From assembly GCA_045540275.1 (NCBI GenBank), contig JAZQGX010000261.1, positions 1 to 14,651 on the forward strand: DNA of 14,651 bases, in the 5' to 3' direction. How positions within the stretch are numbered: position 1 is the stretch's first letter; each line of letters opens with the position of its first letter. Source of the stretch: RGIG8368 sp045540275. GTDB taxonomy: Bacteria; Verrucomicrobiota; Kiritimatiellia; RFP12; UBA1067. Made by a program: the position numbers and the translations under genes. The notes below the pieces were generated by a model that did no database searches, was not told the DNA's origin, and saw only the letters and a program-made list of their open reading frames with translations. This document shows positions 6,039 through 13,150 of the stretch, in pieces.

Positions 6039-7415
6039 ATGAACAGGGATATCGTTTGCATCGGTGCCGGTTATATCGGGGGGCCGACCATGGCGGTTAT
6101 CGCATTGAAAAATCCTGATCGCAAGGTTTGGGTGGTCGATGTGGACGCGGAGCGTATCGCCCGTTGGAATTCCGATTCGCTACCGGTTTACGAGCCGGGA
6201 CTGAAGGAGATTGTTCAAGCCACTCGCGGTAAAAATCTTTTCTTCTCCACCGACATCGAAGGATGCATTCGCAAGTGCGACATCATCTTCGTCGGAGTCA
6301 ATACGCCGACCAAAACCTACGGTCGCGGTGCGGGCAAGGCTAGTGATCTGCGCTATTGGGAGTCGTGCGCGCGAACCATTCTCAAAGCCGCCAACCGCGA
6401 CAAGGTGGTCGTGGAGAAATCCACACTGCCGGTGCGCACGGCGGCGGCGTTGAAGAAGGTGCTCGACACCCATTCAAAATATCGGTTCACGGTATTGTCA
6501 AACCCTGAGTTTCTGGCTGAAGGCAGCGCGATTAACGATCTGCTCTACCCCGACCGCGTGCTGATTGGAGGACCCGACAACAAAGAAGGACGTCGGGCGG
6601 TGAAGATGCTCTGCGATGTTTACGCGCCATGGGTTGACTCTGCGAAGATGATAACCACCAACTTGTGGAGCGCGGAACTTTCCAAGCTCGCGTCAAATGC
6701 GATGCTCGCGCAGCGGGTAAGCAGCGTCAATGCGCTTTCTTCGCTCTGCGAGGCGACGGGAGCGGATATCGACGAGGTTTCCTCGGTGATGGGCAGCGAT
6801 ACGCGCATCGGTTCGAAATTTCTCAAGGCCGGTCCGGGCTTCGGCGGCAGTTGCTTCAAAAAAGACGTGCTCAATCTGGTTTATCTTTGCGAGAACCACG
6901 GGCTGTATCCCGCCGCCGAATATTGGGAGCAGGTCATAAAAATCAACGATTGGCAGCAGGAGCGGATTGTCGATCGCATGGTTGATGCAATGTTCCAGAC
7001 GCTGTCGGACAAGAAGATTGCAATTTTTGGATTCGCCTTCAAGGCGGATACTGGCGATACTCGTGAAACTCCGGCGCTTAACATCGTTCATCGTCTGCGC
7101 CAGGAGCACGCCAGAATCATCGTTACCGATCCTCAGGCGCTAGAGAATGCTATGAAAGACCTGGAAGGATGCGGAGAGTCGGTTTCATTTGAGGCTGATC
7201 CGTATCGCGCGGTGGCAGGAGCCGATGCCATCATCGTGATGACTCCATGGGAGGAGTACCGCAAATTGGATTGGCGGCGCGTAAAGAAGGCGATGCGCGC
7301 GCCGATGCTTGTTTTCGACACCCGCAACATTCTCGATCACGATAAGTTGCGGAAAATCGGATTTAGGGTGCTGGCGGTCGGGAAGTCTGAAAATCCGTCA
7401 GGCATGACAAAATAA
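6039..7415 (+). CDS. ugd: UDP-glucose 6-dehydrogenase, eukaryote-like type
   Basis: This cytoplasmic enzyme oxidises UDP-glucose to UDP-glucuronate with two NAD+ molecules. The 458-residue protein has GAGYIGGPT (9-17) for NAD binding, VNTPTKTYG, EKSTLPVRTA, SNPEFLAEGSAI, a central dimerisation helix (WSAELSKLASNAMLAQR), GFGGSCFKKD with catalytic Cys272, and DTGDTRETPA in the UDP-binding domain. Several stretches (IGAGYxGGPT, VNTPTKTYG, the YEPGL...RGKNLFFST region, GFGGSCFxKDVLNLVYLCE) resemble animal and plant UGDH far more than the common bacterial Ugd/TuaD form. Catalytic Cys272 sits close to human Cys276. I chose ATG 6039 over an in-frame ATG at 5985 because GGAGG (6027-6031) is spaced seven bases before it and because the extra 18 residues precede the Rossmann strand without matching the family. 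It is first in the polysaccharide-precursor operon. Confidence 0.95.
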   Translation: MNRDIVCIGAGYIGGPTMAVIALKNPDRKVWVVDVDAERIARWNSDSLPVYEPGLKEIVQATRGKNLFFSTDIEGCIRKCDIIFVGVNTPTKTYGRGAGKASDLRYWESCARTILKAANRDKVVVEKSTLPVRTAAALKKVLDTHSKYRFTVLSNPEFLAEGSAINDLLYPDRVLIGGPDNKEGRRAVKMLCDVYAPWVDSAKMITTNLWSAELSKLASNAMLAQRVSSVNALSSLCEATGADIDEVSSVMGSDTRIGSKFLKAGPGFGGSCFKKDVLNLVYLCENHGLYPAAEYWEQVIKINDWQQERIVDRMVDAMFQTLSDKKIAIFGFAFKADTGDTRETPALNIVHRLRQEHARIIVTDPQALENAMKDLEGCGESVSFEADPYRAVAGADAIIVMTPWEEYRKLDWRRVKKAMRAPMLVFDTRNILDHDKLRKIGFRVLAVGKSENPSGMTK

Positions 7416-7440
7416 TCAATAGTTCAAAAAAAGGAGAAAC

Positions 7441-8289
7441 ATGAAAAAACTTATTCTTTCGATGTTGTTGGCACTGGGGGCATTTGTGCAGCTCAATGCG
7501 GCAATGTGCATCAAGGACGGAGATGCAATTGCATTTATGGGAGATTCGATTACCGCACGCGGCAACCGCTCCCCGGTCGGCTATGTCAATCTTGTCATGT
7601 CGGGTCTGAAAATGTTCGGGGTTAAGGATGTCAAGAAAGTTCCGGCGGGCATTTCCGGACACAAGTCGGTTCAGATGCATGCCCGTCTTGACCGCGACGT
7701 GTTGAGCAAGAAGCCGCAGTGGATGACATTCTCGTGCGGTGTCAACGATGTCTGGCATACCCAGATTAAAAATGCCAGCGGAGTGCCGCTTGACGAGTAC
7801 AAGAAGCTGGTCGGTGAGATCTTCGACAAGTGCGACAAGGCGGGGGTCAAGGTTATCGTACTGACGGCGACGATGATTTTTGAAAATCAAAAGGGCAAAC
7901 TGAATCAGATGCTCATTCCGTACAACCAGTGGCTGCGCGAAGAAGCCAAGCGCCGCAACTATCCGCTGGCAGATCTCAACGCCGATATGCAGAGCGAACT
8001 GGAACGCATCCGCCAGACCGATAAGACGGCGGGGAACAAGCTTACGTGCGACGGTGTGCACATGGGATACAAGGGTGATGTTTTGATGGCGTGGGGCGTG
8101 CTTCGAGCCATGGGTGCGCCCGAGGCGGACAAGTCGAAGTTTTATGAGATGTGCGACACAATTCCAGGTGCACACAGACTTTCGGTGGAAATCTCCGTTG
8201 ATGAAAAGCGGAAACTTGACAAATTGCTCAAAGAGAAGTCGATGACAGCAAATGATTATTTGCGTTTATTGCTTTTCGATGTTAAATAA
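7441..8289 (+). CDS. Exported SGNH/GDSL-family hydrolase (putative acyl esterase)
   Basis: This 282-residue protein has an N-terminal Sec signal peptide (KK, then a hydrophobic run at 4-18, likely cut near LNA-A20/21), so it should act in the periplasm or outside. The SGNH blocks are present: block I FMGDSIT with nucleophile Ser36, block II AGISG near 69-73, block III CGVND with Asn102, and block V DGVH with Asp204 and His207. These proteins hydrolyse esters, often acetyl groups on carbohydrates. The last 40 or so residues (KRKLDKLLKEKSM...) are charged, probably helical and outside the hydrolase core. It has a strong AAGGAG ribosome site and sits 25 bases after ugd, between ugd and the GDP-fucose genes. 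Polysaccharide or glycan deacylation is therefore inferred; the actual substrate is unknown. Confidence 0.9.
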   Translation: MKKLILSMLLALGAFVQLNAAMCIKDGDAIAFMGDSITARGNRSPVGYVNLVMSGLKMFGVKDVKKVPAGISGHKSVQMHARLDRDVLSKKPQWMTFSCGVNDVWHTQIKNASGVPLDEYKKLVGEIFDKCDKAGVKVIVLTATMIFENQKGKLNQMLIPYNQWLREEAKRRNYPLADLNADMQSELERIRQTDKTAGNKLTCDGVHMGYKGDVLMAWGVLRAMGAPEADKSKFYEMCDTIPGAHRLSVEISVDEKRKLDKLLKEKSMTANDYLRLLLFDVK

Positions 8290-8324
8290 TCATGACTGAA
8301 TGTCACAGTTGACGGCGGCTGGAA

Positions 8325-9272
8325 ATGGAAAAAGGCAACAAAATTTATGTGGCGGGTCATCGCGGAATGGTCGGTTCGGCGATTTGCCGCGCATTGAAAG
8401 CGAAGGGATTCGGCAATATTGTCACGGCAACGCATCGCGAGCTTGATTTGCTCGATCGCAATTGCGTACGCGATTTTTACGAACGCGAAAAGCCGGATAT
8501 CGCATTTGTCGCTGCCGCCAGAGTCGGCGGCATCGGCGCCAATTCGGCCGCCAATGCCGAGTTCCTCTACGAGAATTCCCTTATTGCGATGAATTCGGTG
8601 ATGGAGGCCTATCGGGCGGGAGTCAAGAGACTCTTGTTTTTGGGGTCGACCTGCATATACCCCCGAATGGCTCCGCAGCCGATTCCCGAGAGCGCGCTTT
8701 TGACCGGCGAGCTTGAAAAAACCAATGAGGGATATGCGCTGGCGAAAATCTCCGGACTCAAGCTGTGTGAATTCCTCCGGCGTGATTGCGGCGTGCTTTA
8801 CCATTCGCTCATGCCCACCAACCTCTACGGTACGGGCGACAACTATGACATCGTCGGAGGTCATGTGCTGCCGACGATGATCGCAAAATTCGAGAAGGCT
8901 CGAGTGAATGGAGATGCCTCGGTCCCATTGTGGGGAACGGGCGCTCCGTTTCGCGAATTTCTGCACGTCGACGATTTGGCGGAGGCCTGCCTCTTTCTGG
9001 CGGGGTTGGAAAATCCTCCGGATCTGGTAAATGTGGGTGCTGGCCGCGAGGTGAGCATCCGTGAACTCGCTGAAATCATTCGTGCCGCAACGGGATGCGA
9101 GGCGGAGATTTCGTGGGACGCCTCGAAGCCGGATGGCACGCCGCGCAAACTGTGTGATACGACGTTGATAAGATCCCTGGGGTGGCGACCTAAGATCGAT
9201 CTGGAAGAGGGGATTGAGCGAACCGTCGCCGAGTATCGGGCCTCCGTGGCGGACGGAACCGTACGTTGCTGA
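8325..9272 (+). CDS. fcl: GDP-L-fucose synthase
   Basis: This 315-residue short-chain dehydrogenase/reductase is the second enzyme of GDP-L-fucose synthesis: it epimerises GDP-4-keto-6-deoxymannose at C3 and C5 and reduces it with NADPH. It has GHRGMVG (11-17) for the nucleotide, the GGI motif after AAARV, GSTCIYP with Ser108 and Cys110, and YALAK with Tyr137 and Lys141. These lie one position off the known E. coli residues S107, C109, Y136 and K140. NLYGTGDNYD and FREFLHVDDLA are further family signatures. The ribosome site is weak (GGCTGG just before the ATG), suggesting modest or coupled translation. It lies directly upstream of gmd, its pathway partner. Confidence 0.95.
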   Translation: MEKGNKIYVAGHRGMVGSAICRALKAKGFGNIVTATHRELDLLDRNCVRDFYEREKPDIAFVAAARVGGIGANSAANAEFLYENSLIAMNSVMEAYRAGVKRLLFLGSTCIYPRMAPQPIPESALLTGELEKTNEGYALAKISGLKLCEFLRRDCGVLYHSLMPTNLYGTGDNYDIVGGHVLPTMIAKFEKARVNGDASVPLWGTGAPFREFLHVDDLAEACLFLAGLENPPDLVNVGAGREVSIRELAEIIRAATGCEAEISWDASKPDGTPRKLCDTTLIRSLGWRPKIDLEEGIERTVAEYRASVADGTVRC

Positions 9273-9300
9273 ATCCGGCATCGAACGAAGGAGTTTGAGT

Positions 9301-10299
9301 ATGGCAAAAAGAGCATTGATTACAGGCATTACGGGACAGGACGGCTCGTATTTGGCGGAACTGCTGTTGGAGAAGGGGTATGAAGTGCATGGCATTATCA
9401 GACGCGCCTCTACCTTCAATACACAGCGCATTGATCATCTTTACCAGGATCCGCACATCAACGGAGTGAAGATGTTCTTGCACTATGGCGATATGGCCGA
9501 TTCGACCATGCTGATGCGTTTGGTTTACGAGGTCAAGCCGGACGAGATATACAATCTCGCAGCGCAAAGTCATGTGCGCGTTTCTTTCGACAGTCCCGAA
9601 TTTACCGGCGACGTTGATGCGCTCGGAGTAATGCGACTTTTGGAAGCGCTTCGCATGAGTGGGGTGAAGGCAAAGTTCTATCAGGCATCCACCTCCGAAC
9701 TTTTTGGTTTGGTGCAGGAGGTTCCGCAAAAAGAGACTACTCCTTTTTATCCGCGTTCCCCGTATGCGGTGGCGAAACTGTACGGTTTTTGGGCGGTTAA
9801 GAATTACCGAGAAGCGTACGATATGTTCGCCTCGAACGGAATTCTCTTCAACCATGAATCGCCACGCCGCGGCGAGACTTTCGTCACGCGCAAAATCACC
9901 CGTGCCGTGGCGAGAATCAAATACGGTTTGCAGAGCGAGTTGTATATGGGCAATATCAATTCGTTGCGCGATTGGGGCTTTGCGGGTGATTACGTTGAAG
10001 GAATGTGGCGGATTCTGCAGCATGAGCGTCCCGATGATTTTGTATTGGCAACAGGCCAGATGCACTCGGTTCGTGAATTTTTGCAGGAGGCCTTCGGCTA
10101 TGCGGATCTGGACTGGGAAAAATATACCAAGCACGATTCCCGCTATGAGCGCCCGAGCGAGGTCGATCAGCTGCTGGGTGACGCGAGCAAGGCCCGCCGT
10201 GAGCTTGGGTGGGAGCCTAAGGTCACTTTCAAAGAGCTGGTCAAGATTATGATGGATGCCGATTTGGATTTGGCTCGAAAAGAGTCATTGATGCGCTAG
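9301..10299 (+). CDS. gmd: GDP-mannose 4,6-dehydratase
   Basis: This is the first committed enzyme of GDP-L-fucose synthesis, converting GDP-D-mannose to GDP-4-keto-6-deoxymannose. The 332-residue extended SDR has GITGQDG (9-15) for NADP binding, the RRASTFNTQRIDHLY region, STSELFG with Thr131 and Glu133, and YAVAK with Tyr155 and Lys159, all within one position of the E. coli catalytic residues. NHESPRRGETFVTRK, NSLRDWGFAGDYVEGMW and SVREF follow in the expected order. It is somewhat shorter than E. coli Gmd (373), mainly near the C-terminus. ATG 9301 is chosen over an upstream in-frame start at 9214 because AAGGAG (9288-9293) precedes it by seven bases and the Rossmann fold begins at once. 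GDP-rhamnose or other 6-deoxy sugars branch from the same intermediate, but the adjacent fcl points to fucose. Confidence 0.96.
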   Translation: MAKRALITGITGQDGSYLAELLLEKGYEVHGIIRRASTFNTQRIDHLYQDPHINGVKMFLHYGDMADSTMLMRLVYEVKPDEIYNLAAQSHVRVSFDSPEFTGDVDALGVMRLLEALRMSGVKAKFYQASTSELFGLVQEVPQKETTPFYPRSPYAVAKLYGFWAVKNYREAYDMFASNGILFNHESPRRGETFVTRKITRAVARIKYGLQSELYMGNINSLRDWGFAGDYVEGMWRILQHERPDDFVLATGQMHSVREFLQEAFGYADLDWEKYTKHDSRYERPSEVDQLLGDASKARRELGWEPKVTFKELVKIMMDADLDLARKESLMR

Positions 10300-10304
10300 G
10301 GTTC

Positions 10305-11285
10305 ATGGACGCCGAATTAAAAAAGCCGTTGGTTTTCAACCATGTATATTCCTCCGCACCTTGGGGCGGACGGAGTATAGCATTTGCATTTGACCGAAAT
10401 GACACTCCTGAGTTGTGCTCTGAATCATGGGAGATTTCAGGGCACGTTTTCGGCATGAGCGCGGTCAAAGGGGGCGGTTTCGACGGGATTGCGCTTAATG
10501 AATTGGCGAAGAAATTCGGTGCAAAGCTGACGGGGAGCAAAGCACCGAACGAGAATGAATTTCCCCTATTGTTCAAGCTTATCGATGCGAGGGAGGCATT
10601 GAGCGTTCAGGTTCACCCCAACCATCGCAATGCCTCGCTGACCAACGGAACTCCAAAAACTGAAGCGTGGGTTGTGCTTGATGCCAAGCCCGGTGCTCAT
10701 CTCTACGCAGGGCTGGTTCCGGGAACGACGGAGACGGCGCTGCGGACAGCGGTCGACGGCGGGGCAAAGGTTCTAGAGCGTTTGCTACGGTACTCGGTCA
10801 ATGCTGGTGATGTTCTTTTCGTGCCCGGCGGTATGGTGCACGCCATCGGAGCAGGGTGTCTGATTTACGAGGTGCAGCAGAGTTCAAATACCACCTATCG
10901 GCTGTATGACTGGGACCGGAAAGACGAACGGGGGCGAGGGCGCCAGCTTCATGTCGAGCAGGCGTTGAAATCGATAGAGTATGGAATCGCACCACAGCCA
11001 TTGAGGCATCTTCAGGATGGAATCACCCACAATCAGTGGCGTACCGTGGTGAAGTCTCCGTTTTTCCGCGTGAGGGACGTTATATTGGCGCGGGAACAGA
11101 TTGTTCCAATGGACGGAAGCAGTTTTATTGCAGTTTTCGTCGCCGAGGGGGAGGCAGTCGCGTCGTCCTGCGGAAAGGACGTGCTGCTGCCCCGTGGAAC
11201 AAGTGCGTTGATACCGGCGTGTGCTGAAATCTGTTCGTTCAAGCCGGCAAAAGGCACGGCGCGTCTTTTACTTTCAAGCCTTTAG
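10305..11285 (+). CDS. manA: Mannose-6-phosphate isomerase, type I (short form)
   Basis: This zinc enzyme interconverts fructose 6-phosphate and mannose 6-phosphate and so supplies the carbon for GDP-mannose. The 326-residue cupin-fold protein has the family start YSSAPWGG and the zinc ligands Gln102 and His104 (SVQVHPN), Glu120 (KTEAW) and His179 (VPGGMVHAIGAG). YEVQQSSNTTYRLYDWDR is the type I C-terminal signature. The length matches the short Bacillus-type enzyme rather than E. coli ManA (391). It begins five bases after gmd, with only AGGG overlapping the gmd stop as ribosome site. It is the last gene of the operon, and its stop overlaps that of the convergent rsmE by four bases. Confidence 0.94.
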   Translation: MDAELKKPLVFNHVYSSAPWGGRSIAFAFDRNDTPELCSESWEISGHVFGMSAVKGGGFDGIALNELAKKFGAKLTGSKAPNENEFPLLFKLIDAREALSVQVHPNHRNASLTNGTPKTEAWVVLDAKPGAHLYAGLVPGTTETALRTAVDGGAKVLERLLRYSVNAGDVLFVPGGMVHAIGAGCLIYEVQQSSNTTYRLYDWDRKDERGRGRQLHVEQALKSIEYGIAPQPLRHLQDGITHNQWRTVVKSPFFRVRDVILAREQIVPMDGSSFIAVFVAEGEAVASSCGKDVLLPRGTSALIPACAEICSFKPAKGTARLLLSSL

Positions 11286-12013
11286 TTTTTGTCAAATATT
11301 CCACCGAGGCGCGCGATGGCGGCGATACATGCGGTGTCGGTGCGCAAGATGCGCTTCCCCATTGAAAACGGAGTGAAAGATTTGTTCAGCAGTGTTTCTG
11401 TCTCATGGTCTGTCCATCCTCCTTCGGGACCGATGGCCAAGACCGGGGAGGATGGCAACGATGATGAGATGGAGCTGTTTTCGGTGGTGGGATGAGCGAG
11501 AAATCGGCATTGCGGTTCAAAGAGACGGTCAAGTTCATGTTCGACAAAAAATTTAAATGAACGGTGAACGGTAACTTCCGGCAATAATGAAGTGCCGGCC
11601 TGTTGCAGGCCTTCAAGCAAAAGATCGGTGTAGAATTCCGCAGTGATGACGTGGCTGTCGAAATAGAATTTTTCTACTTTGAAGGCGTTTATCAGAGCGA
11701 TACGCCGTACTCCCAATGCCGCCAACTGCGCCCACAGCCTTTTCATGACCTTGGGACGCGGAACGGCCAGGATCAGATCGCACCAGGCGGAGGGAGATGG
11801 AATGGTGTGAGAACATTTCAAATTGACGCGCCCTAGTTGCTTATTGAGGTTGACGACGGTTGAAGTTCCGATAAGACCGTTAATCACACCGGTTTTTATT
11901 GATTGACCGGGTTCGGCTTTCAGCACGTTTATGATGTGTTGTGCTCTTGCGTCGCAGACGACGGCATTGCCGTCGGGGGATATCTCGTCATGGTGCAGTA
12001 AAATTCTGTTCAT
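11282..12013 (-). CDS. rsmE: 16S rRNA (uracil-1498-N3)-methyltransferase
   Basis: This SPOUT-class SAM-dependent enzyme methylates N3 of U1498 in 16S rRNA. The 243-residue protein has a PUA-like N-terminal domain (HxxxVLKAEPGQ...), then LAVPRPKVMKRLWAQLAALGV, LLLEGLQQAGTSLLP (matching the family's 'EAAEQSGR' helix), the SAM-binding knot LAIGPEGGWTDHE (Gly195-Gly199 region) and MGKRILRTDTA. All features match RsmE in order and length. A GGAGG ribosome site (12018-12022 on the plus coordinates) lies four bases before the ATG. It is a housekeeping gene, convergent with manA and apparently unrelated to it, on the same strand as the AraC-type gene upstream. Confidence 0.94.
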   Translation of the reverse strand: MNRILLHHDEISPDGNAVVCDARAQHIINVLKAEPGQSIKTGVINGLIGTSTVVNLNKQLGRVNLKCSHTIPSPSAWCDLILAVPRPKVMKRLWAQLAALGVRRIALINAFKVEKFYFDSHVITAEFYTDLLLEGLQQAGTSLLPEVTVHRSFKFFVEHELDRLFEPQCRFLAHPTTENSSISSSLPSSPVLAIGPEGGWTDHETETLLNKSFTPFSMGKRILRTDTACIAAIARLGGIFDKN

Positions 12014-12028
12014 TCAACCTCCAAAGAA

Positions 12029-12057
12029 AATATAGCATTCTTGCGTTGAATAGTAAA
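12029..12057 (-). promoter_or_regulatory. Candidate promoter of rsmE
   Basis: On the minus strand TTTACT (12052-12057) and TATATT (12029-12034) form -35 and -10 boxes with a 17-base spacer, and TGC just before the -10 makes it an extended element. Transcription would begin near 12022, almost at the Shine-Dalgarno sequence, giving a very short leader of about 9 bases. Confidence 0.45.
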
Positions 12058-12105
12058 TATCAACCACAGGATGACTGCGCGTGGAGCCAAAAAGACCCCT
12101 TCGAT

Positions 12106-12131
12106 ATTCATAATGAATGCGGAAATTCCGC
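12106..12131. repeat. Two abutting perfect 13-base palindromes
   Basis: ATTCATAATGAAT (12106-12118) is followed with no gap by GCGGAAATTCCGC (12119-12131). Each is a perfect inverted repeat around a single central base. They lie 6 bases beyond the stop of the AraC-type gene. The GC one could serve as a terminator stem on the minus strand, but no clear T-run follows. The AT one may be an operator upstream of rsmE. Confidence 0.55.
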
Positions 12132-12137
12132 GTTTGC

Positions 12138-13052
12138 TTAAGCGTCGCGGGCCGTGGCGGGCCGCAGTCGCCATGACGATGGTGTCAGGCCATGCGCCTG
12201 CCGGAATACATAGTTGAAATATCTGGCCGACGTGTAGCCGCATTCCCGGGCAATGTCCGAGACGGTGCGGTCGGTGTTGGCAAGGAGACGGGCCGCTTCC
12301 GCCAGGCGCCTGCCGGCTATCAGTTCGCCGGGGGTCTTGCCCGTGATCTCCCGAATCATGCCGATTGTAGCGGACCTTGAATATCCTCCGTACGCGCACA
12401 GTCTCGAGACCGAAAGCCGCTCTTTGTAGTGCTCCTCTATGAATGCGAGAATCTTGTCCGCGACATCGGCCTTCACGGTGTGCTCATGGACGGATTTGCG
12501 TCCTTGACTGCGGTCTTGATAAGGAAATTTGAGCAGAATCATCGAGGCAATCACGCGCGCGAGCGCCACTTCCTCGTCCGTCAGCGAATTGCCCCTGTCG
12601 GCGAGTTCATACATCTCGGTGAAGAGCGTAAAAAGCTCGCGTCGGCACGGTACGACCCGACACGGGTTCGCCGTCATGGATTTGATAAGCGCCCCAACAA
12701 CATGAGCCGGAACGACATCCAAGCTGTTCGCACGATCGCTTTCCCGCGGTTTGGAAAGCAGAAGTTCCACGCGCTTTCCGACGGCATCCTGCATCTTTAT
12801 GAGACGATGGGGCGTGTTCGCCGGTATGACGATGCATTGCCCCGCCGACAGCAGGACTTGAGGCCTGTCATTGAATTCGTACGCGAACTCGCCGAAAAGG
12901 TTGCAGAGGAGCTGATCCTCCTTGTGGGAGTGCCAGTACGTTCTGGCTCCTCTGTGCGAAGCGAAGCGGTGTACGCGCTTGAGCCAACCCAGCGCAAGTC
13001 TTTGAACCGGAATGTGCGAGGGACCGTTCCCGTATGCTTGTGTGTGTATCAT
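12138..13052 (-). CDS. AraC-family transcriptional regulator with N-terminal cupin domain
   Basis: This DNA-binding regulator is 304 residues long from the chosen start. The N-terminal half is a cupin-type sensor domain (YWHSHKEDQLL..., then GQCIVIPANTPHRL). The C-terminal 100 residues hold two helix-turn-helix motifs: LSVSRLCAYGGYSRSATIGMI and RTVSDIARECGYTSARYFNYVFRQAHGLTPSSWR, the second carrying the classic AraC signature. Such proteins usually sense a sugar or small ligand and control a neighbouring gene. A longer reading frame reaches a TTG at 13178, but I prefer the ATG at 13052: the extra 42 residues match nothing in the family and would cover the promoter. There is no Shine-Dalgarno sequence, and a -10 box lies six bases before the ATG, suggesting a leaderless message. 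It diverges from the secreted-protein gene at 13151, its likeliest target. Confidence 0.9.
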   Translation of the reverse strand: MIHTQAYGNGPSHIPVQRLALGWLKRVHRFASHRGARTYWHSHKEDQLLCNLFGEFAYEFNDRPQVLLSAGQCIVIPANTPHRLIKMQDAVGKRVELLLSKPRESDRANSLDVVPAHVVGALIKSMTANPCRVVPCRRELFTLFTEMYELADRGNSLTDEEVALARVIASMILLKFPYQDRSQGRKSVHEHTVKADVADKILAFIEEHYKERLSVSRLCAYGGYSRSATIGMIREITGKTPGELIAGRRLAEAARLLANTDRTVSDIARECGYTSARYFNYVFRQAHGLTPSSWRLRPATARDA

Positions 13053-13058
13053 GACGAT

Positions 13059-13067
13059 ATTATACCA
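13059..13067 (-). promoter_or_regulatory. Extended -10 promoter of the AraC-type gene (leaderless)
   Basis: On the minus strand TGGTATAAT is a perfect extended -10 element, ending six bases before the ATG at 13052. The usual 6-7-base distance to the transcription start would place the start on or next to the start codon. No recognisable -35 box is seen at 16-18 bases. Confidence 0.55.
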
Positions 13068-13115
13068 AAAGGCAAGCAGATGTAGTTCATAAAAAAACTG
13101 TAGATTATTTCTGAA

Positions 13116-13144
13116 TTGCCCGAGTTGTTCACTGTTGATAAAAT
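13116..13144 (+). promoter_or_regulatory. Promoter of the secreted-protein gene (leaderless)
   Basis: TTGCCC (13116-13121) and TAAAAT (13139-13144) are separated by 17 bases, and TGA before the -10 makes it extended. The -10 ends six bases before the ATG at 13151, and no Shine-Dalgarno sequence precedes that ATG, so a leaderless transcript is expected. It is arranged as a mirror of the divergent AraC promoter. Confidence 0.5.
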
Positions 13145-13150
13145 CAATGC

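Noticed and set aside
8256..10134. Minus-strand reading frames opposite fcl and gmd
   Set aside because: Both overlap well-supported enzymes with intact catalytic motifs; the antisense products resemble no family.
11250..11283. Bidirectional terminator AAAGGC...GCCTTT at the manA/rsmE junction
   Set aside because: The stem is only six pairs with a 22-base loop inside coding sequence; the T-run on the plus strand is offset, so the support is too weak.
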